From Asterella californica (lineage: Eukaryota > Streptophyta > Marchantiopsida > Marchantiales > Aytoniaceae): a stretch of 64,000 nucleotides of DNA. Where the stretch lies: positions 2,012,412 to 2,076,411 of the forward strand of contig JAYKYS010000024.1 of NCBI GenBank assembly GCA_036924285.1. Reading direction: 5' to 3'. Made by a program: the position numbers and the translations under genes. The notes beneath the pieces were generated by a model. The model was given only the letters and a program-made list of their open reading frames with translations, did not search any database and had not been told where the DNA came from. This document shows positions 1 to 9,927 of this stretch, piece after piece (position 1 is the stretch's first letter; every line of letters begins with the position of its first letter).

Positions 1-1034
1 ATCTCGCACTACATCGATAGTAACCACTCCCTTGTCTCGTCCTTGTGATGGATTTCCTCCATCCACATTCATTCTGACAGCTTCGGCACTTGTTGCTCCG
101 TTGTTAGGATAGTTTCGTTGGAAATGAGAACCTCCACACGTCCAACGAGTGATTCCTCCAAAGTTACCTTGGTTGCCTCCAAAGTTACCTTGATTTCCTC
201 GGTTAGGATTGTTGTCGTAACCTCTTTGACCTCCTCCTCCACCTTTGTTCCTCCATTCTCGTAACTGCACCACGTTTATCTTGAGATCCACAAGAGTATC
301 TGTGATGCTCTTCAACTCAGCATGGAAATCAGAGGTGGCAGTAGACATCGCTGTAGGGACAAACGGTCTTTGCACCACCACTAGAGTAGGAGCAGATGTT
401 GAAGCTATCATCAACTGTGATGGTGCAGGTGCGATCGTTGTGACTACATCAAGAGTCGAAGTCGACACCAGAGCAGCATGATGAGGTTGGATGATATCTC
501 TTTCATCCAAACTCTCTTCCATATTTATTGCGATCTTGATGACCTTCGCTTTGGTTGCTGGCTTCTCGTACCTCACTTGGGTTCGAATTGAAGGTCTCAA
601 CCCTCCCACCAAGTTCTTGATCAACACTGCTCCAATCCCCGTCATTGTTAGCTCCACGTTGTCTCCACTCTTTCGTAAAACCGTCCGAAACCGTTGCTCC
701 AACTTATCCACCCTTTCGGCATATTGCCGAACTTTCTCATCGTCCCGTTGCTTCAAATGAGTAAGCTCCACCATGAGCTTCTCATAACTCTCTTCTGGAA
801 GAAATTCTTCGATGAGTGCATTACTCGACGTCTCTCATGTGTCCTCAACTGTGTCTGGCTCTTCACTCGGTCTTCATACCACGTAAGAGCAAAATCTTCT
901 AAAAACTCTGGTAGTAACAACACCCATTCTTCCTTCCTTCTCACGTTGTTTCCGATGCAACCCCTTTTGAAGTCTCGTACAAATGGTTCTACATCTTCAT
1001 TGTCCTTCCCATGAAACACTGGTAACTTCCCCAT
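1..1034 (-). pseudogene. gag of element F, broken
   Basis: Minus-strand gag starting with MGKLPVFHGKDNEDVE, almost the same as the gag start of element E (MGKLPVFYGKDGEDVE). A WYED motif is seen, then the reading frame shifts near 830-880 and a nonsense codon follows; the remaining capsid-like part is readable in another frame down to about 300. The CCHC knuckle near 130-165 has lost its first and last cysteines (it reads RWTCGGSHFQRNY where E has CFTCGGSHFQRNC), so RNA packaging by this copy would fail even without the frameshifts. The gene continues past the left edge. Confidence 0.8.
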
Positions 1035-1247
1035 CTTGTAACTATTCTTTCTACCCTTCTAATTTTTGTGCAGTAACTACTCGCTAAAAGAGTACGAACA
1101 TCACCAATTTCATTCGTGAATAATCTACCATAGATAAAATGAAAGGAAATGATTGTAACAACACCTCTTGTGTCATCTCTTCTCCCAAGATAATCATGAG
1201 CCTAAGTCGCATCGCCGTCTTCGCCACCATCCGAATGACAATCTCTA

Positions 1248-1724
1248 TCACAACTCAGCCGAGTCCTCTTTTGAAGTCGACAACTTCTCCGTCTCAGCTC
1301 TTTGAGTCTCGTCCAACTTCTCGACTACTGACGTAAGTAGGGCGGCCACATCGACACACTTGTGTCCTCTTGATAGATCACCCACTCCACAACTTGGACA
1401 AGGATCTTCTCTTAGAAGATGAATTGGCGCTAGTGACGATGGACCCACTCGAAGACTTAAATCAGTAAACTCCCGCTTCCCTTTAGCTCTCTCGGTTTTG
1501 ATTCTAGTTGGACAATTCACTACTTTATGTCTCAACCCTCTACAGAAATAACACCACATGTCGGTTTCTACTCTTCTCCTCGGAGATTCTACTTGAGGTT
1601 TTGTACTAGGGTTCTCAAACTCAACGATAATCTCTTTCGAGCTCTCTCTTACGCTTACTATGACATCTAAACCTTGAGGAAGATTTCTAAGTCTAACTTT
1701 CTAATCTTTTGAACTTCCACTCAT
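1248..1724 (-). pseudogene. ORF1 of element F: small double zinc-motif protein, broken
   Basis: Short minus-strand ORF between the leader and gag. It starts at the ATG at 1722-1724 but meets an in-frame TAG at codon 8; after that it is open to 1248. It contains a canonical CX2CX4HX4C knuckle (CYFCRGLRHKVVNC) followed by a second set of spaced ligands, CX2CX8HXC (CPSCG...GHKC). Element E carries the homologous protein at the same place, with both motifs and a DLSLxxGPSS linker conserved. Function unknown; nucleic-acid binding is an inference from the zinc knuckle. The TAG is consistent with a CAG-to-TAG transition. Confidence 0.7.
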
Positions 1725-1861
1725 GTTGCACTTTCTCAACCATTAAGTGGACAAAATATCTTTGAGAAAAATCACTCTACATCACTTTCTTAACTCTTTC
1801 GAGCTTTATACTGAAAATCGTGTATTATACATGCTATACACGAAATAAAATCCAATCTAAA

Positions 1862-2161
1862 TTAAGAGTCCATGATAATATCCTCATGACCATCGTCTGT
1901 ACTGATCCTAGCAGACATCTTAAAGTCACTTTTGTAAGGATCACACTCTACTTCGCCAAGAGCATTCGTGGCCTCCACAGTGAATGATACTTTGAACTCA
2001 ACCTTCTTCGCATCTGCGCCGATGCTCGCAGAAGCTTCTTGATATAAAACAAAAATGGCACTCCAACTGCAATAGATGCTTGATCGCAACGCCTCTATAC
2101 TTAACTTTGGCTTTTCCGTCTCCGTTCTAACTCCCAAACGTCTCTTCTTCAACCTCGGCAC
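1862..2161 (-). CDS. Possible small ORF in the leader of element F, unknown function
   Basis: A 99-codon minus-strand ORF between the leader and ORF1 of element F. The product is rich in charged and hydroxyl residues, with a basic start (MPRLKKRRLG) and an acidic end (DDGHEDIIMDS). I recognise no domain. Element E has no equivalent ORF in its shorter leader. It could be a captured fragment, a further element gene, or chance; its composition is protein-like, but there is no independent support. Confidence 0.3.
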   Translation of the reverse strand: MPRLKKRRLGVRTETEKPKLSIEALRSSIYCSWSAIFVLYQEASASIGADAKKVEFKVSFTVEATNALGEVECDPYKSDFKMSARISTDDGHEDIIMDS

Positions 2162-2394
2162 TCAAACTAGATTCCCCATGACGTATCGTCAAGACCTCCT
2201 TGTATGTCAAACTGTATATCTCTTAATCGGTAAGAGATCTCTCCAAGATTTTTGTGATCTCTAGTAGCTCAACCTCCAAGCTTCTAACTAATGAAGTTTC
2301 AATAGAAAATTCTTTAATCAAAAGAGATGGTGCTGATTGTACAAATTTTCAGAGAACTGAAATTTGGATAGTTTCACTTCTCTCATGACTTTCA

Positions 2395-2780
2395 ACCCCT
2401 TCTACTTTGAAAATTCATGGCTCTCTCTCCATACGACCTTTTCTCCTGATTTCTGTTGTACTAGATAGCTTATCAGCCAATCTAAAACACTGGAAAGTTC
2501 CTCAGGAAAATAAAATTCACAGAAAGTCTGACAGTGACTGTAAACTTTTTCCAGAGAACAGAATTCCTCAACTCTCACGAATAGACCCCCTCAACTTTGA
2601 AAATTCATTGCTCCCTCTCTAGACCACCTTTTCTTATGATTTCTTTTGTAGTAGATAGGTTATCCTCCAAGCTACAGTCCTGAAAAGTTTCACTGGAAAA
2701 TAAAATTCGCAAAAAATCTGACAATGACTGTAAAAATTTTCCAAAGAGTAAAAATCCTCAAACTCGGAAATTTTTCTCCT
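2395..2780 (-). repeat. Degenerate tandem duplication (period about 190 bp) in the F leader
   Basis: Two neighbouring copies share ACTTTGAAAATTCAT near 2404 and 2594, then a similar order of blocks: the GATTTCT-type block, a TAGATAG block, a GGAAAATAAAATTC block, and a CTGACARTGACTGTAAA block. The offset is about 190 bp and the copies have drifted. It lies between the PBS and the first ORF, where the packaging or leader region of an LTR element would be. Confidence 0.65.
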
Positions 2781-3044
2781 CTAATAACTTCTCTCTCCTC
2801 CTTTCTCTACAACTCTTTTTTCATCCCCTTTCAACTCTCCTCAAACTTTTCCCAAGTGAACAAGATGTAAAGAATAACCTCGAATGCGTCATAGATCACT
2901 ACGAGATACACGAAAAGTTCTAATGTTGCTAACATCGCGTTAGTTCTCTCTCCTCCTAACGTTCTCTCCATGTGTTCTCTCATAATCTCTTTTTTTCTAA
3001 TATAGAACTGAACTCTAAAAATTTTCAATAATTTATTCAAGTGA

Positions 3045-3063
3045 GGTCTCGGCAACGGAACCA
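3045..3063 (-). other. Primer binding site of element F
   Basis: Immediately inside the LTR on the minus strand the sequence reads TGGTTCCGTTGCCGAGACC. Element E has nearly the same sequence at its PBS. Both resemble the tRNA-Asp-type PBS common in plant gypsy elements (TGGCGCCGTTGCCGGGGA, from memory), with mismatches. Confidence 0.7.
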
Positions 3064-3067
3064 AAAA

Positions 3068-3949
3068 TGTAAACCCTCCGTGGTCCTATCGATCAACTAC
3101 CCCCTGATCTCTCAATCTCCACAATCGTCATCGATGAATCTGCAAATGTCGGGCATGTCTCTCACTCAGGGGTCACCTCTGATGGCTTTGATGGAAGCAC
3201 ACCATGAACTTGAAGAGAAAAATGCTAAGTTCACTCATTCAAACACCCATAAACTTATCAACTAAAATCCTCTATTCTAAGGACGTCTCTCAAGTTCTCA
3301 CATGCTAAAAATATCTCACACTCTCTATATTATTCAAGTTGTCATTACGACGATGTGAAAACAAGGATGATGAGCTCTTCTCTACTCCTCTATTTATACA
3401 TTCTAGGTTTTTACTTTAGTACCCTTCGGTAACTCAGCCGTAACTATCTTTACCGGGTTTTACTAAGATATTACTTAAGATAAAAGCATTAATCTCATGG
3501 GTTTTTTATCTTTTCACATGGACTTATTCCTTCAAAGTCAACAACTTCTAGAAGGATTCTGAAATATTCTCAAGGAATCTTGAATTTCCACCCCCCCTCT
3601 ACACTAGGACCCACTAAAAAGGAAACATGTGGAATCTCTTCTTGTTTTTAATGCCCACAAACCCACAACTTTAATCCAACCACTAATATCAAGTCAAAAA
3701 GAAGATAAGGATACTTTCCACCTCCTTTCTATCTTTTAGACAAGATGACAAGATAGTAGTGCTCACTCTTTAAGAAATATCTGAATTCTGCCAAAAGTAC
3801 AGTTTAACCATAACTAACTTTTAGCTAGTCATGACTAACTTGATATCTCTTTAAAGTACTTGGGCAGCAAATAAACATTCTCAACACTTAGTTATAACTA
3901 AATACCTTACTAATAGACAAACTTCCTATATGTAACATAGGTGGTTACA
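3068..3949 (-). repeat. 5' LTR of element F (882 bp)
   Basis: Bounded by TGTAAAC at 3068 and GGTTACA at 3949 (TG...CA on both strands). On the minus strand it begins TGTAACCACC and, like the E LTR (TGTCACACCACAAG), carries ATAACTAAG- and ACTAGCT-type blocks. The next bases outward are GTACGTAC, inside C-family LTR sequence that is uninterrupted in the copy at 43203, so GTAC is the likely target duplication. The other end is outside the window. Confidence 0.75.
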
Positions 3950-5321
3950 GTACGTACTGAGACTATTACAAGGGGGCAGCTTAAGAGTTAACTTGCGTCT
4001 ACGACTTGTCAACGGACGTTCGGAAGATTTAAGAGTCCAATGCAAGCGCGCAAGACGTCGTTGGGTTCAGATATGTGCAGGCTACGGACTGGTTCAAACG
4101 GTTTGGGAAGAGACGGATCGATGAGTGCGTATTGAGTGAAATTGAAATACAGGAAGTAGATTTAGAGATTTCAATTATCTGTGAAAGAGAGTTGGACCGT
4201 TTGGACAGTTCCGGAGTCCAAACTTGCTGTCCTTGGATCCATCGGGATCAGAACACCGAGTTCTACAGGAAATTGAAGACGATACGAGTTTTCATTGGGC
4301 GGTTTGGGAGTTTTGAGTGAAATTGGCTCGCAAGGAAGCGCTTACATCAGATTTTTGTTCGTCTGCGATCTGAGATTGGGCTGTTCTTCACGATCGGTGA
4401 GCCAAGCTCTTCATTCTTGGTGCCTACGCGATCAAGGAGTTTTCATCTACTCATAGGAGAAGATTGTGTGTGGATTGGATTGTTGGTTTGGGTGTGGTGA
4501 GCGAGTTTGAGCCGTAAGAAACCGATTTACGTCAGTTTTTTACAATCTGCGACCAAATTTCTCGAGTGGTTTTGCAAGGGGAACTCCAAACGGCTTGTTT
4601 GGAGTCTTGTTGGGTTCAAGGTAGCCAGATCTACCTACTAGAGAAGATGGATATCAGTTTAGACGATCCGTTTGTGCGATGTGTGCGATTTTAAGCCGCA
4701 AGGAGGAGTTTTTGAAGGTTCGGTCAACTACGACCAAAAATCGACGATATCTCGGCTATCGGGAGTCGGATCTGAAGGTTTCTTGGGCCAAAGGAGTCAT
4801 GGAAGGAGACCCTATCAACATTTGAAGACCGTTTGGCGAAAGGAAAAAGTTCTCAGATAGGTCTTTTTCGGTTCCTTCGCTACGGGTTTCGTTCTTTTGA
4901 GTTCGTTAGGGACTTAGTTGGTTGTGTAAGGCTTGTGGTAGCTAGCTTTAGTCAAGAGCTAGTGTGTGGATGTGGTTTGAGCTTGGGTTTCAATCCTATG
5001 ATACTGGTGCAGCTCTTTTTGTCAGCAAAGAGAAGTTTCTCTTGCTTTGAGCTACGCTTCGGTGGTTTTGGGTCGAGGTTGTGATTCAAGGAGTTGTTTT
5101 AGGAGCTTTGAAGTAGGTTACAGACCGCTCTGGTCTGTTCCTCAGTTTTGTGCTCTTAGGTGAAAGAAACGGCAGTGTACATACATTTGGAGTTGGTATA
5201 TATTGCACGTTCATTTTCGTGGTTGTTCTTCTCTGTCTTGTCTCTGTTCGACACACAGCATCTCCACAGCCAGGAACCTCACATTTTCCTGGACATCCTT
5301 CACGCAATATTCGACACGATA
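3950..5321 (+). repeat. Partial C-family LTR, plus orientation, cut by element F
   Basis: Colinear with the right part of the solo LTR at 42549-44579, sharing the CAAGGGGGCNGCTTAAG block, the GGTTTGGGAAGAGACGGATCG block and the terminal ACATCCTTCACGC. It ends TTCGACACGATA at 5321, the same terminal CGATA seen in other C-family copies. The left part is displaced by the F insertion and lies outside the window. The ORFs across it are chance frames. Confidence 0.8.
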
Positions 5322-6227
5322 CGGTCTCGTATGAACTGTACCTCGCCTCTGCCGAATTGTTGAAACGACTGACATACGCCACCACAAACTCCTTTTTCTC
5401 ATCATCATGTTGAATCAGTACTGCTCTAAGTCCCAACATATTCCAATCAGTGTGCAGTTGGAAAGGATGCTCCCTAACGGGTCTCCTCAAGATGGGAGCA
5501 GATGTCAACCTATCCTTGAGCTCTACAAAAGCTTACTCCTGCTCATCTCCCCACTGCCACTCTTGGTCCACTTTCATCAACTTGGTCAATGGCTTCGCAA
5601 TTGCACTAAACCCTTCCACGTACCAACGATAGAAGTTTGTCAAACCAACAAATGTCCGAACTTGACTCACATCTCGTGAGATACGTGCAATAGCCTCAAC
5701 GTTCGTCTGTTTGGTAGATAGTGTCACCCAAATACTCTACCAACTTCTGGAAGAACTTACACTTCCCATGGTGTAACTTCAACCCATGAGCTCTCAACCG
5801 CTCGAACACATCTCGTAAGTGTCTCTCGTGCTCCTCCACAATAGCACTATAGACTAAGATGTCGTCAATATAACATCTGACAAAATCTAATCCAGCTAGG
5901 ATCCTGACCATCACCATCTGGAACTCAGTAGGGGCGTTCTTCAACCCAAATGGTAAGAACCGCCACTGATACAAACAATCCTTACCGTGAGAGTCAATTC
6001 TCCATAATGTTGTCTTGGACTTATCTTCTTCTCTCACTGGCAATTGAGGATACCCCGCTCGAAGATCCAAAGTACTAAAGACCTTCACATGCCTCACTGC
6101 ATCAAAGATCTCCTCAGGTGTCGGCATGGTATACTTATTGGACTTCGTCTGCCAATTGACAGGACGGTAGTCTTCACACATCCGTCTATTTGTGTAGTTG
6201 TCATACGTATCTTTCTTCTGAAGCATT
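5322..6227 (-). pseudogene. Fragment J: gypsy reverse transcriptase and RNase H
   Basis: Minus-strand remnant of a different gypsy lineage. Reading down from 6226: an RT core with RMCEDYRPVN, FSTLDLRAGYPQLPV and LPFGLKNAPTEFQ, and a standard YIDD catalytic motif (CYIDDILVYS). The connection follows (VGLTNFYRWYVEGFS), then the start of RNase H (SAPILRRPVREHPFQLHTDW and ARYSSYE). The frame shifts at about 5700 and 5530. RT is missing its N-terminus at 6227 and RNase H stops at 5322; both cuts lie against C-family LTR pieces, in opposite orientations. Nothing else of J remains here. Confidence 0.85.
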
Positions 6228-7085
6228 CTAAATCCTCTCCCTGCATCTCAATTTCTCCTAGAACACGCACCTCGATCCGCTTTTTCATGAACCGTCTTCA
6301 CCAATGCGTAGTCAGCATAGATTTGAATCCAATGACGCCTTGCGCATTTGCATTGGACCTCCAAATCTTCTGAACCGTCCTCTGACAGGTCATAAGTGCA
6401 AGCTAGTCCCTTAAGCTACCATCTTACGTCAGTCACTGTACATACAAGATTTCTCAGATTATGAAGAAACAAGCCCCTTGCGTCTTTAGTATAGCGCTAG
6501 GAGTCACAAATACCCAATCAGCAAAAGTAAGCTAGAGCCTAGCTTGATTTTCCCTTCTTTCGAGTCTCATAACTTCTCCACTAGACGTCCAAATGAAGTA
6601 GACAAAGTGCCCATGGAAAGCTGACTAGGAGGCTCTACCCATTGATGCGATGAAAGTGAAGATCCAAAGTTGTGCCAAAATCCCGTAAGTTGGAGCCTAA
6701 CTTGTTTTTCTCATCTTTCGAGTCTTGTAACTTCTCCACTAGGCATCCAAACGAAGTAGACGAAGTGCCCATGAAGAGTTGACAAGGATCTCTACCCATT
6801 GATGCGATGAAAGTGAAGATTTGAAGTTGTGCCAAAAGCACGTAAGCTGAGGCCTAGCTTGTTTTTCCAATCTTTCTAATCTCATAACTTCTCCACTAGG
6901 AGTCTAAATGAAGTAGACAAAGTGTCCATGGAGAGCGGACAACGAGCTCTACCCATCGATGTAGTGAAAATGAAGATCTAAATGTGTGCAAAAAACCTCA
7001 CTTTTAGTCCCATGAGTGTATTTGGAACAATAAGAATAAGTACTAAAAATAGATTTTGAGATAGGAGCCGATCCACGACACGACA
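6228..7085 (-). repeat. C-family LTR fragment, minus orientation
   Basis: Matches about the last 860 bp of the LTR at 48598-50614, including GCCCCTTGCGTCTTTRRTATA and the repeated AAGCTRRGSCCTAGCTTG blocks, and ends in CCACGACACGACA followed by the rc-PPT TCCACCCCCTCC. The first half of the LTR is absent: the sequence switches directly to fragment J at 6227/6228. It contains roughly 180-bp internal repeats, with the motif CTCTACCCATYGATGYG recurring at about 6633, 6793 and 6950. Confidence 0.8.
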
Positions 7086-7205
7086 TCCACCCCCTCCAAA
7101 CTTGTACATCCTCTTGTATGCACCAAGGATACCAACCAAAGAATGGACCGGCACGTATTTCATCTTATCGTCCTCCTTCTCATCTCAATCAACCTCATCC
7201 TCAAG
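7086..7205 (-). mobile_element. C-family internal 3' end fragment (PPT and pol tail)
   Basis: Starts with TCCACCCCCTCC (minus-strand PPT GGAGGGGGTGGA) and stays colinear with 50615-50735 of element C (ATGCACCARRGATACCAACCA, GGACCGGC, CTTATCGTCCT). Similarity fades near 7200. It is the extreme 3' end of a C-type element whose remaining pol is gone. Confidence 0.6.
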
Positions 7206-7560
7206 GTTTGCAACCTGATCGTTATCTTGAAGCTTCCCTAGAAGATGCCAAAGAAGCATTTTCTAGGGAAGCTGTACCTTCACCTTTTCCCCAAGGTTAG
7301 ATACCTTGGAGATCAAGATGTGGAGTTCTTGGAAGCTATTTGGGAAGGACATGTCGTCAACTAAGGCGTCTTCTTCCACACCTACATCCAGGCTGAGTTA
7401 ACTTACTTGGGCACCCCAGCAGGAGGACATCTCACCCCCTTCTTCTGCTATCTGTATGTGTCTAAGGGAGACCTGAAGGAGAACTAGTTGACCAAGTATG
7501 GGTCAGCGGGACAGCGAGAAGTGAAGAAGAGACCATAGACAAAGAAGACCTGACAGCTGT
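7206..7560 (+). pseudogene. Coding-like remnant of unknown origin
   Basis: One plus-strand frame from about 7296 reads as plausible protein, broken by in-frame TAA and TAG codons: VRYLGDQDVEFLEAIWEG, then FFHTYIQAELTYLGTPAGGH, then FFCYLYVSKGDLKEN. The upstream frame (7205-7290) has LEASLEDAKEAFSREA. I recognise no family. It may be an unrecognised retroelement ORF or an old host exon; the protein-like composition between stops is the only support. Confidence 0.35.
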
Positions 7561-7587
7561 CATGTCTTCTCCTCCTACTCCAGTGCT

Positions 7588-7641
7588 GTAGAAGAGACCG
7601 GGCACTCATAGTCTCTTCTACATTCTCATCGTCTCTTCTAC
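7588..7641. repeat. Small inverted and direct repeats of GTCTCTTCTAC
   Basis: GTAGAAGAGAC at 7588-7598 is the exact reverse complement of GTCTCTTCTAC at 7611-7621, and the latter is repeated directly at 7631-7641. The arms could form an 11-bp stem with a 12-base loop. It sits just left of a perfect palindrome. Confidence 0.8.
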
Positions 7642-7645
7642 ATAG

Positions 7646-7683
7646 GGAAGGATGTGCTCTTCCTAGGAAGAGCACATCCTTCC
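7646..7683. repeat. Perfect 38-bp palindrome
   Basis: Each 19-base arm (GGAAGGATGTGCTCTTCCT and its exact reverse complement) meets at a central CCTAGG with no spacer. It lies 16 bp left of a C-family LTR fragment. A spacerless palindrome this long can extrude a cruciform. No known site is recognised. Confidence 0.95.
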
Positions 7684-7699
7684 TTATCTTTCACTACGA

Positions 7700-7938
7700 T
7701 ATTGTGTCGGATTTTGCGTGAAGGATGTCCAGGAAAACATGAGGTTCCTGGCTGTGGAGATGTACTGTGTGGAAGAGAGACAAGATAGAGACAAACATGC
7801 ACGAAAACGAACGTCGCTGCTATATATACCAACTTCAAATGTATGTACACTTTTGGATCTTTCTCTTAAGAGCAGAAAACTGAGAAACAGACCAGAGCGG
7901 TTTGTAACATGCTTCAAAGCCCCTAAAACAAGCCCTTG
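7700..7938 (-). repeat. C-family LTR terminal fragment
   Basis: Begins TATTGTGTCGGATTTTGCG and is colinear with 48598-48837 (GCGTGAAGGATGTCCAGGAAAA, then CTCCAAATGTATGTACAC, then ACAGACCAGAGCGG) to about 7938. The outer five bases are TATTG where other copies have TATCG. The flanking four bases are ACGA. The rest of this LTR is missing or is the piece at 6228-7085. Confidence 0.75.
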
Positions 7939-9927
7939 AATCATGTGGTGTCCACAAATTACAGGATTCACGAATTTTTGAAATTTTTAAGAAGAATAAC
8001 TTGTTTGTATAACTGAAGAAGCGTTGTTACTTAAGATTACGGCTTCCTTAGAAGGAAGATGATCTTACGAGCTTTTTGTAATAAGAAGTTGACTTCTTCG
8101 GAAGACGACCGTCTTCCGGGAAGCGTCTTCTTGGTTGTGTCTTCCGAAGACGGAAGACAGAAGAAAGAAGACACGTATCTTCCAGAAGACGGCAATCGCA
8201 GAAGCTTCACCACGTAAGAAGTAGGTGCACCTACCAGGTAGCACCGAACAGGTTAGGTATCTCGGGAGGGTCGAAACCCCTAAACTGCGGGGAACATGCG
8301 CAGGAAGCGCATTTCAGCTTCCTGCAGCAAGAGCGCTTCTTGGTTGAGAAGATCGATCGAGGGTGAGCTTTGAGTGAGGATGCAGCGAGGTAAAATTGAG
8401 TGAGGTTAGGACCGATTAGAAGCTAGAAGGAAGGCGAGGTCGAATTGCTGAAGCGTAGGAAGCGTATTGAGCTGAAGGCGTTTCCTGTGAACTCTCGGAA
8501 GCTGACATTGGAGGACGGCTGAGTGGAATCGAAGGTGGACGGCTTAATCGATTGAGGCGTAGTCAAGAGCTGACGGCGGAAGCAGCTCAGTGGGATCGCA
8601 TTGGAGCTGGGATCAGAGCCGGAAGCGCGCGGAAGAAGAAGACAACTCGGGAAGCAGACAGAAGATAGTAGAGGTTCTTCCCATGTTCTTTTCCCTTCTC
8701 ACTGCTTCTCGCCTTTGTTTGGTATCCCCCGCGCTTCCCCGGTGATTTGCAGGCAACCTGATCGATCAATTCCCCCGTCCCTATTTTCCTATTGTGACAT
8801 TGGACGCGGAAGCGCTGCCCAATTTCCGTTAGACGTCTTCTTGCTTCTTCCCAAGTGTAATTCGAGCTTCCCTACTCCTAGCCCTCAAATTGGAGATCCC
8901 AGCTATCAATTTCCCTACCCAACCATCCCTCTACTCCCGAAACCTTGAACAGAAGACGCTTCGGAAGATTGGAACATCTTCGGAAGACGCTTCTGAGATC
9001 AGACTGTCTTCGGAAGCCTGACTGTCTTCGGAAGTCGACTGTACACAATTCGTATCAAGAGTGGATTTGCTTTGGTTTGGTGTTAAGAGAGACTTGGTAT
9101 GAATTCCGAGTGGCTTGGTGAGTTGTTTTGTTATTTCCAAAAGTTGGAAGTCGGGAACTAGGCCTGTGCCTCTCGGTCTTCCAAGCTTCTCAAATCCACA
9201 TCTTCCTAGAGAGACTAGAAGACTGGAAGGGCTGGCAAAATGCGCGAGAAGACGTGAGGGTCCATTTTGGGTCTCTTCCGTCCGACCCATAGCAGCCCAT
9301 TCCTTCTTCTTCCCAAACTTAAGAGAGAGTCGTGAGAAGTCTTGCTGGCAGAACCTGGAGAGAATGATCGAGGGTCATGTCTTCCCACCGAACAGCAAGC
9401 TTCTTCTGAGTGTGTATGAGAGGTGAGAAGTCAGAAGAACAGAGTGTAAATGTCTTGAGTCTGTTGTGAGGATAGATTGCGAGTAGGAAGAAGAAGACAT
9501 GTGAGACCAGTGAAGGGAAGCCTGACTTCGGGAGGTCTTCCGAGAAAGACATTGAATCGGAAGCTGTCCCGAGAGTCTTCCCAGAGACCACTGTCACCGC
9601 AGGAGCCGCGATCATCTTCTGGAACTTGTCATACGCTTTGCTTCTCGCACATTTTCCATCTTCTGTTAGGAAGTAGGATGTAATGCAAGGTGGGTTGTCT
9701 TCTTGGTAATCCATGCTAGGCCTTGCTTAGTTAGGATTGTTTAGATATAGCTCGGAAGACGAGAGCTATCTAGGAAGCACTGTTAGAATCCCGGAAGACG
9801 GAGTAGCTGTCTTCTGGAAGACTAGTTCATCTTCTGAGAAGTAGAAGCTAGACTGTGGGTACTTGAGAAGGACTGAGCCTTCTGCTCATAGTGAGTGCGT
9901 GTGGCTTAGTGCAACAGATCTTCCAGT
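7939..9927. other. Non-coding stretch dense in GAAGAC/GTCTTC
   Basis: No convincing gene. From about 8090 the sequence is saturated with GAAGAC, GTCTTC and CTTCCGGAAG-like hexamers; by hand I count about two dozen GAAGAC/GTCTTC where one or two are expected for this length. Both orientations are mixed and spacing is irregular, so it is not a simple tandem array. ORFs here translate to Ser/Glu/Asp-rich strings generated by the hexamer. It could be the LTR or leader of an unrecognised retroelement. Confidence 0.5.

Larger units (their letters stand above)
1..3949 (-). mobile_element. Element F: Ty3/gypsy LTR retrotransposon, 5' part only (minus strand)
   Basis: The 5' half of a gypsy element read on the minus strand: 5' LTR (3068-3949), primer binding site, a leader with a tandem duplication, a zinc-finger ORF, then gag running off the left edge. 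Pol and the 3' LTR lie outside the window. It is a decayed relative of element E (33412-41037): same order LTR, PBS, zinc-finger ORF, gag, and clearly similar gag and ORF1 proteins. The right edge ends in TTACA and abuts C-family LTR sequence, so F inserted into an older LTR. Several frameshifts and nonsense codons indicate it is dead. Confidence 0.85.

Noticed and set aside
2395..2780. CRISPR or satellite array
   Set aside because: Only two drifted units and no regular spacers.
4075..5084. Several plus ORFs of 60-87 codons
   Set aside because: They lie in C-family LTR sequence and are not preserved in the same frame in the other LTR copies.
8931..9290. 119-codon minus ORF in the GAAGAC-rich block
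   Set aside because: Its Ser/Glu/Asp repeats arise from translating the repeated hexamer; no other support.
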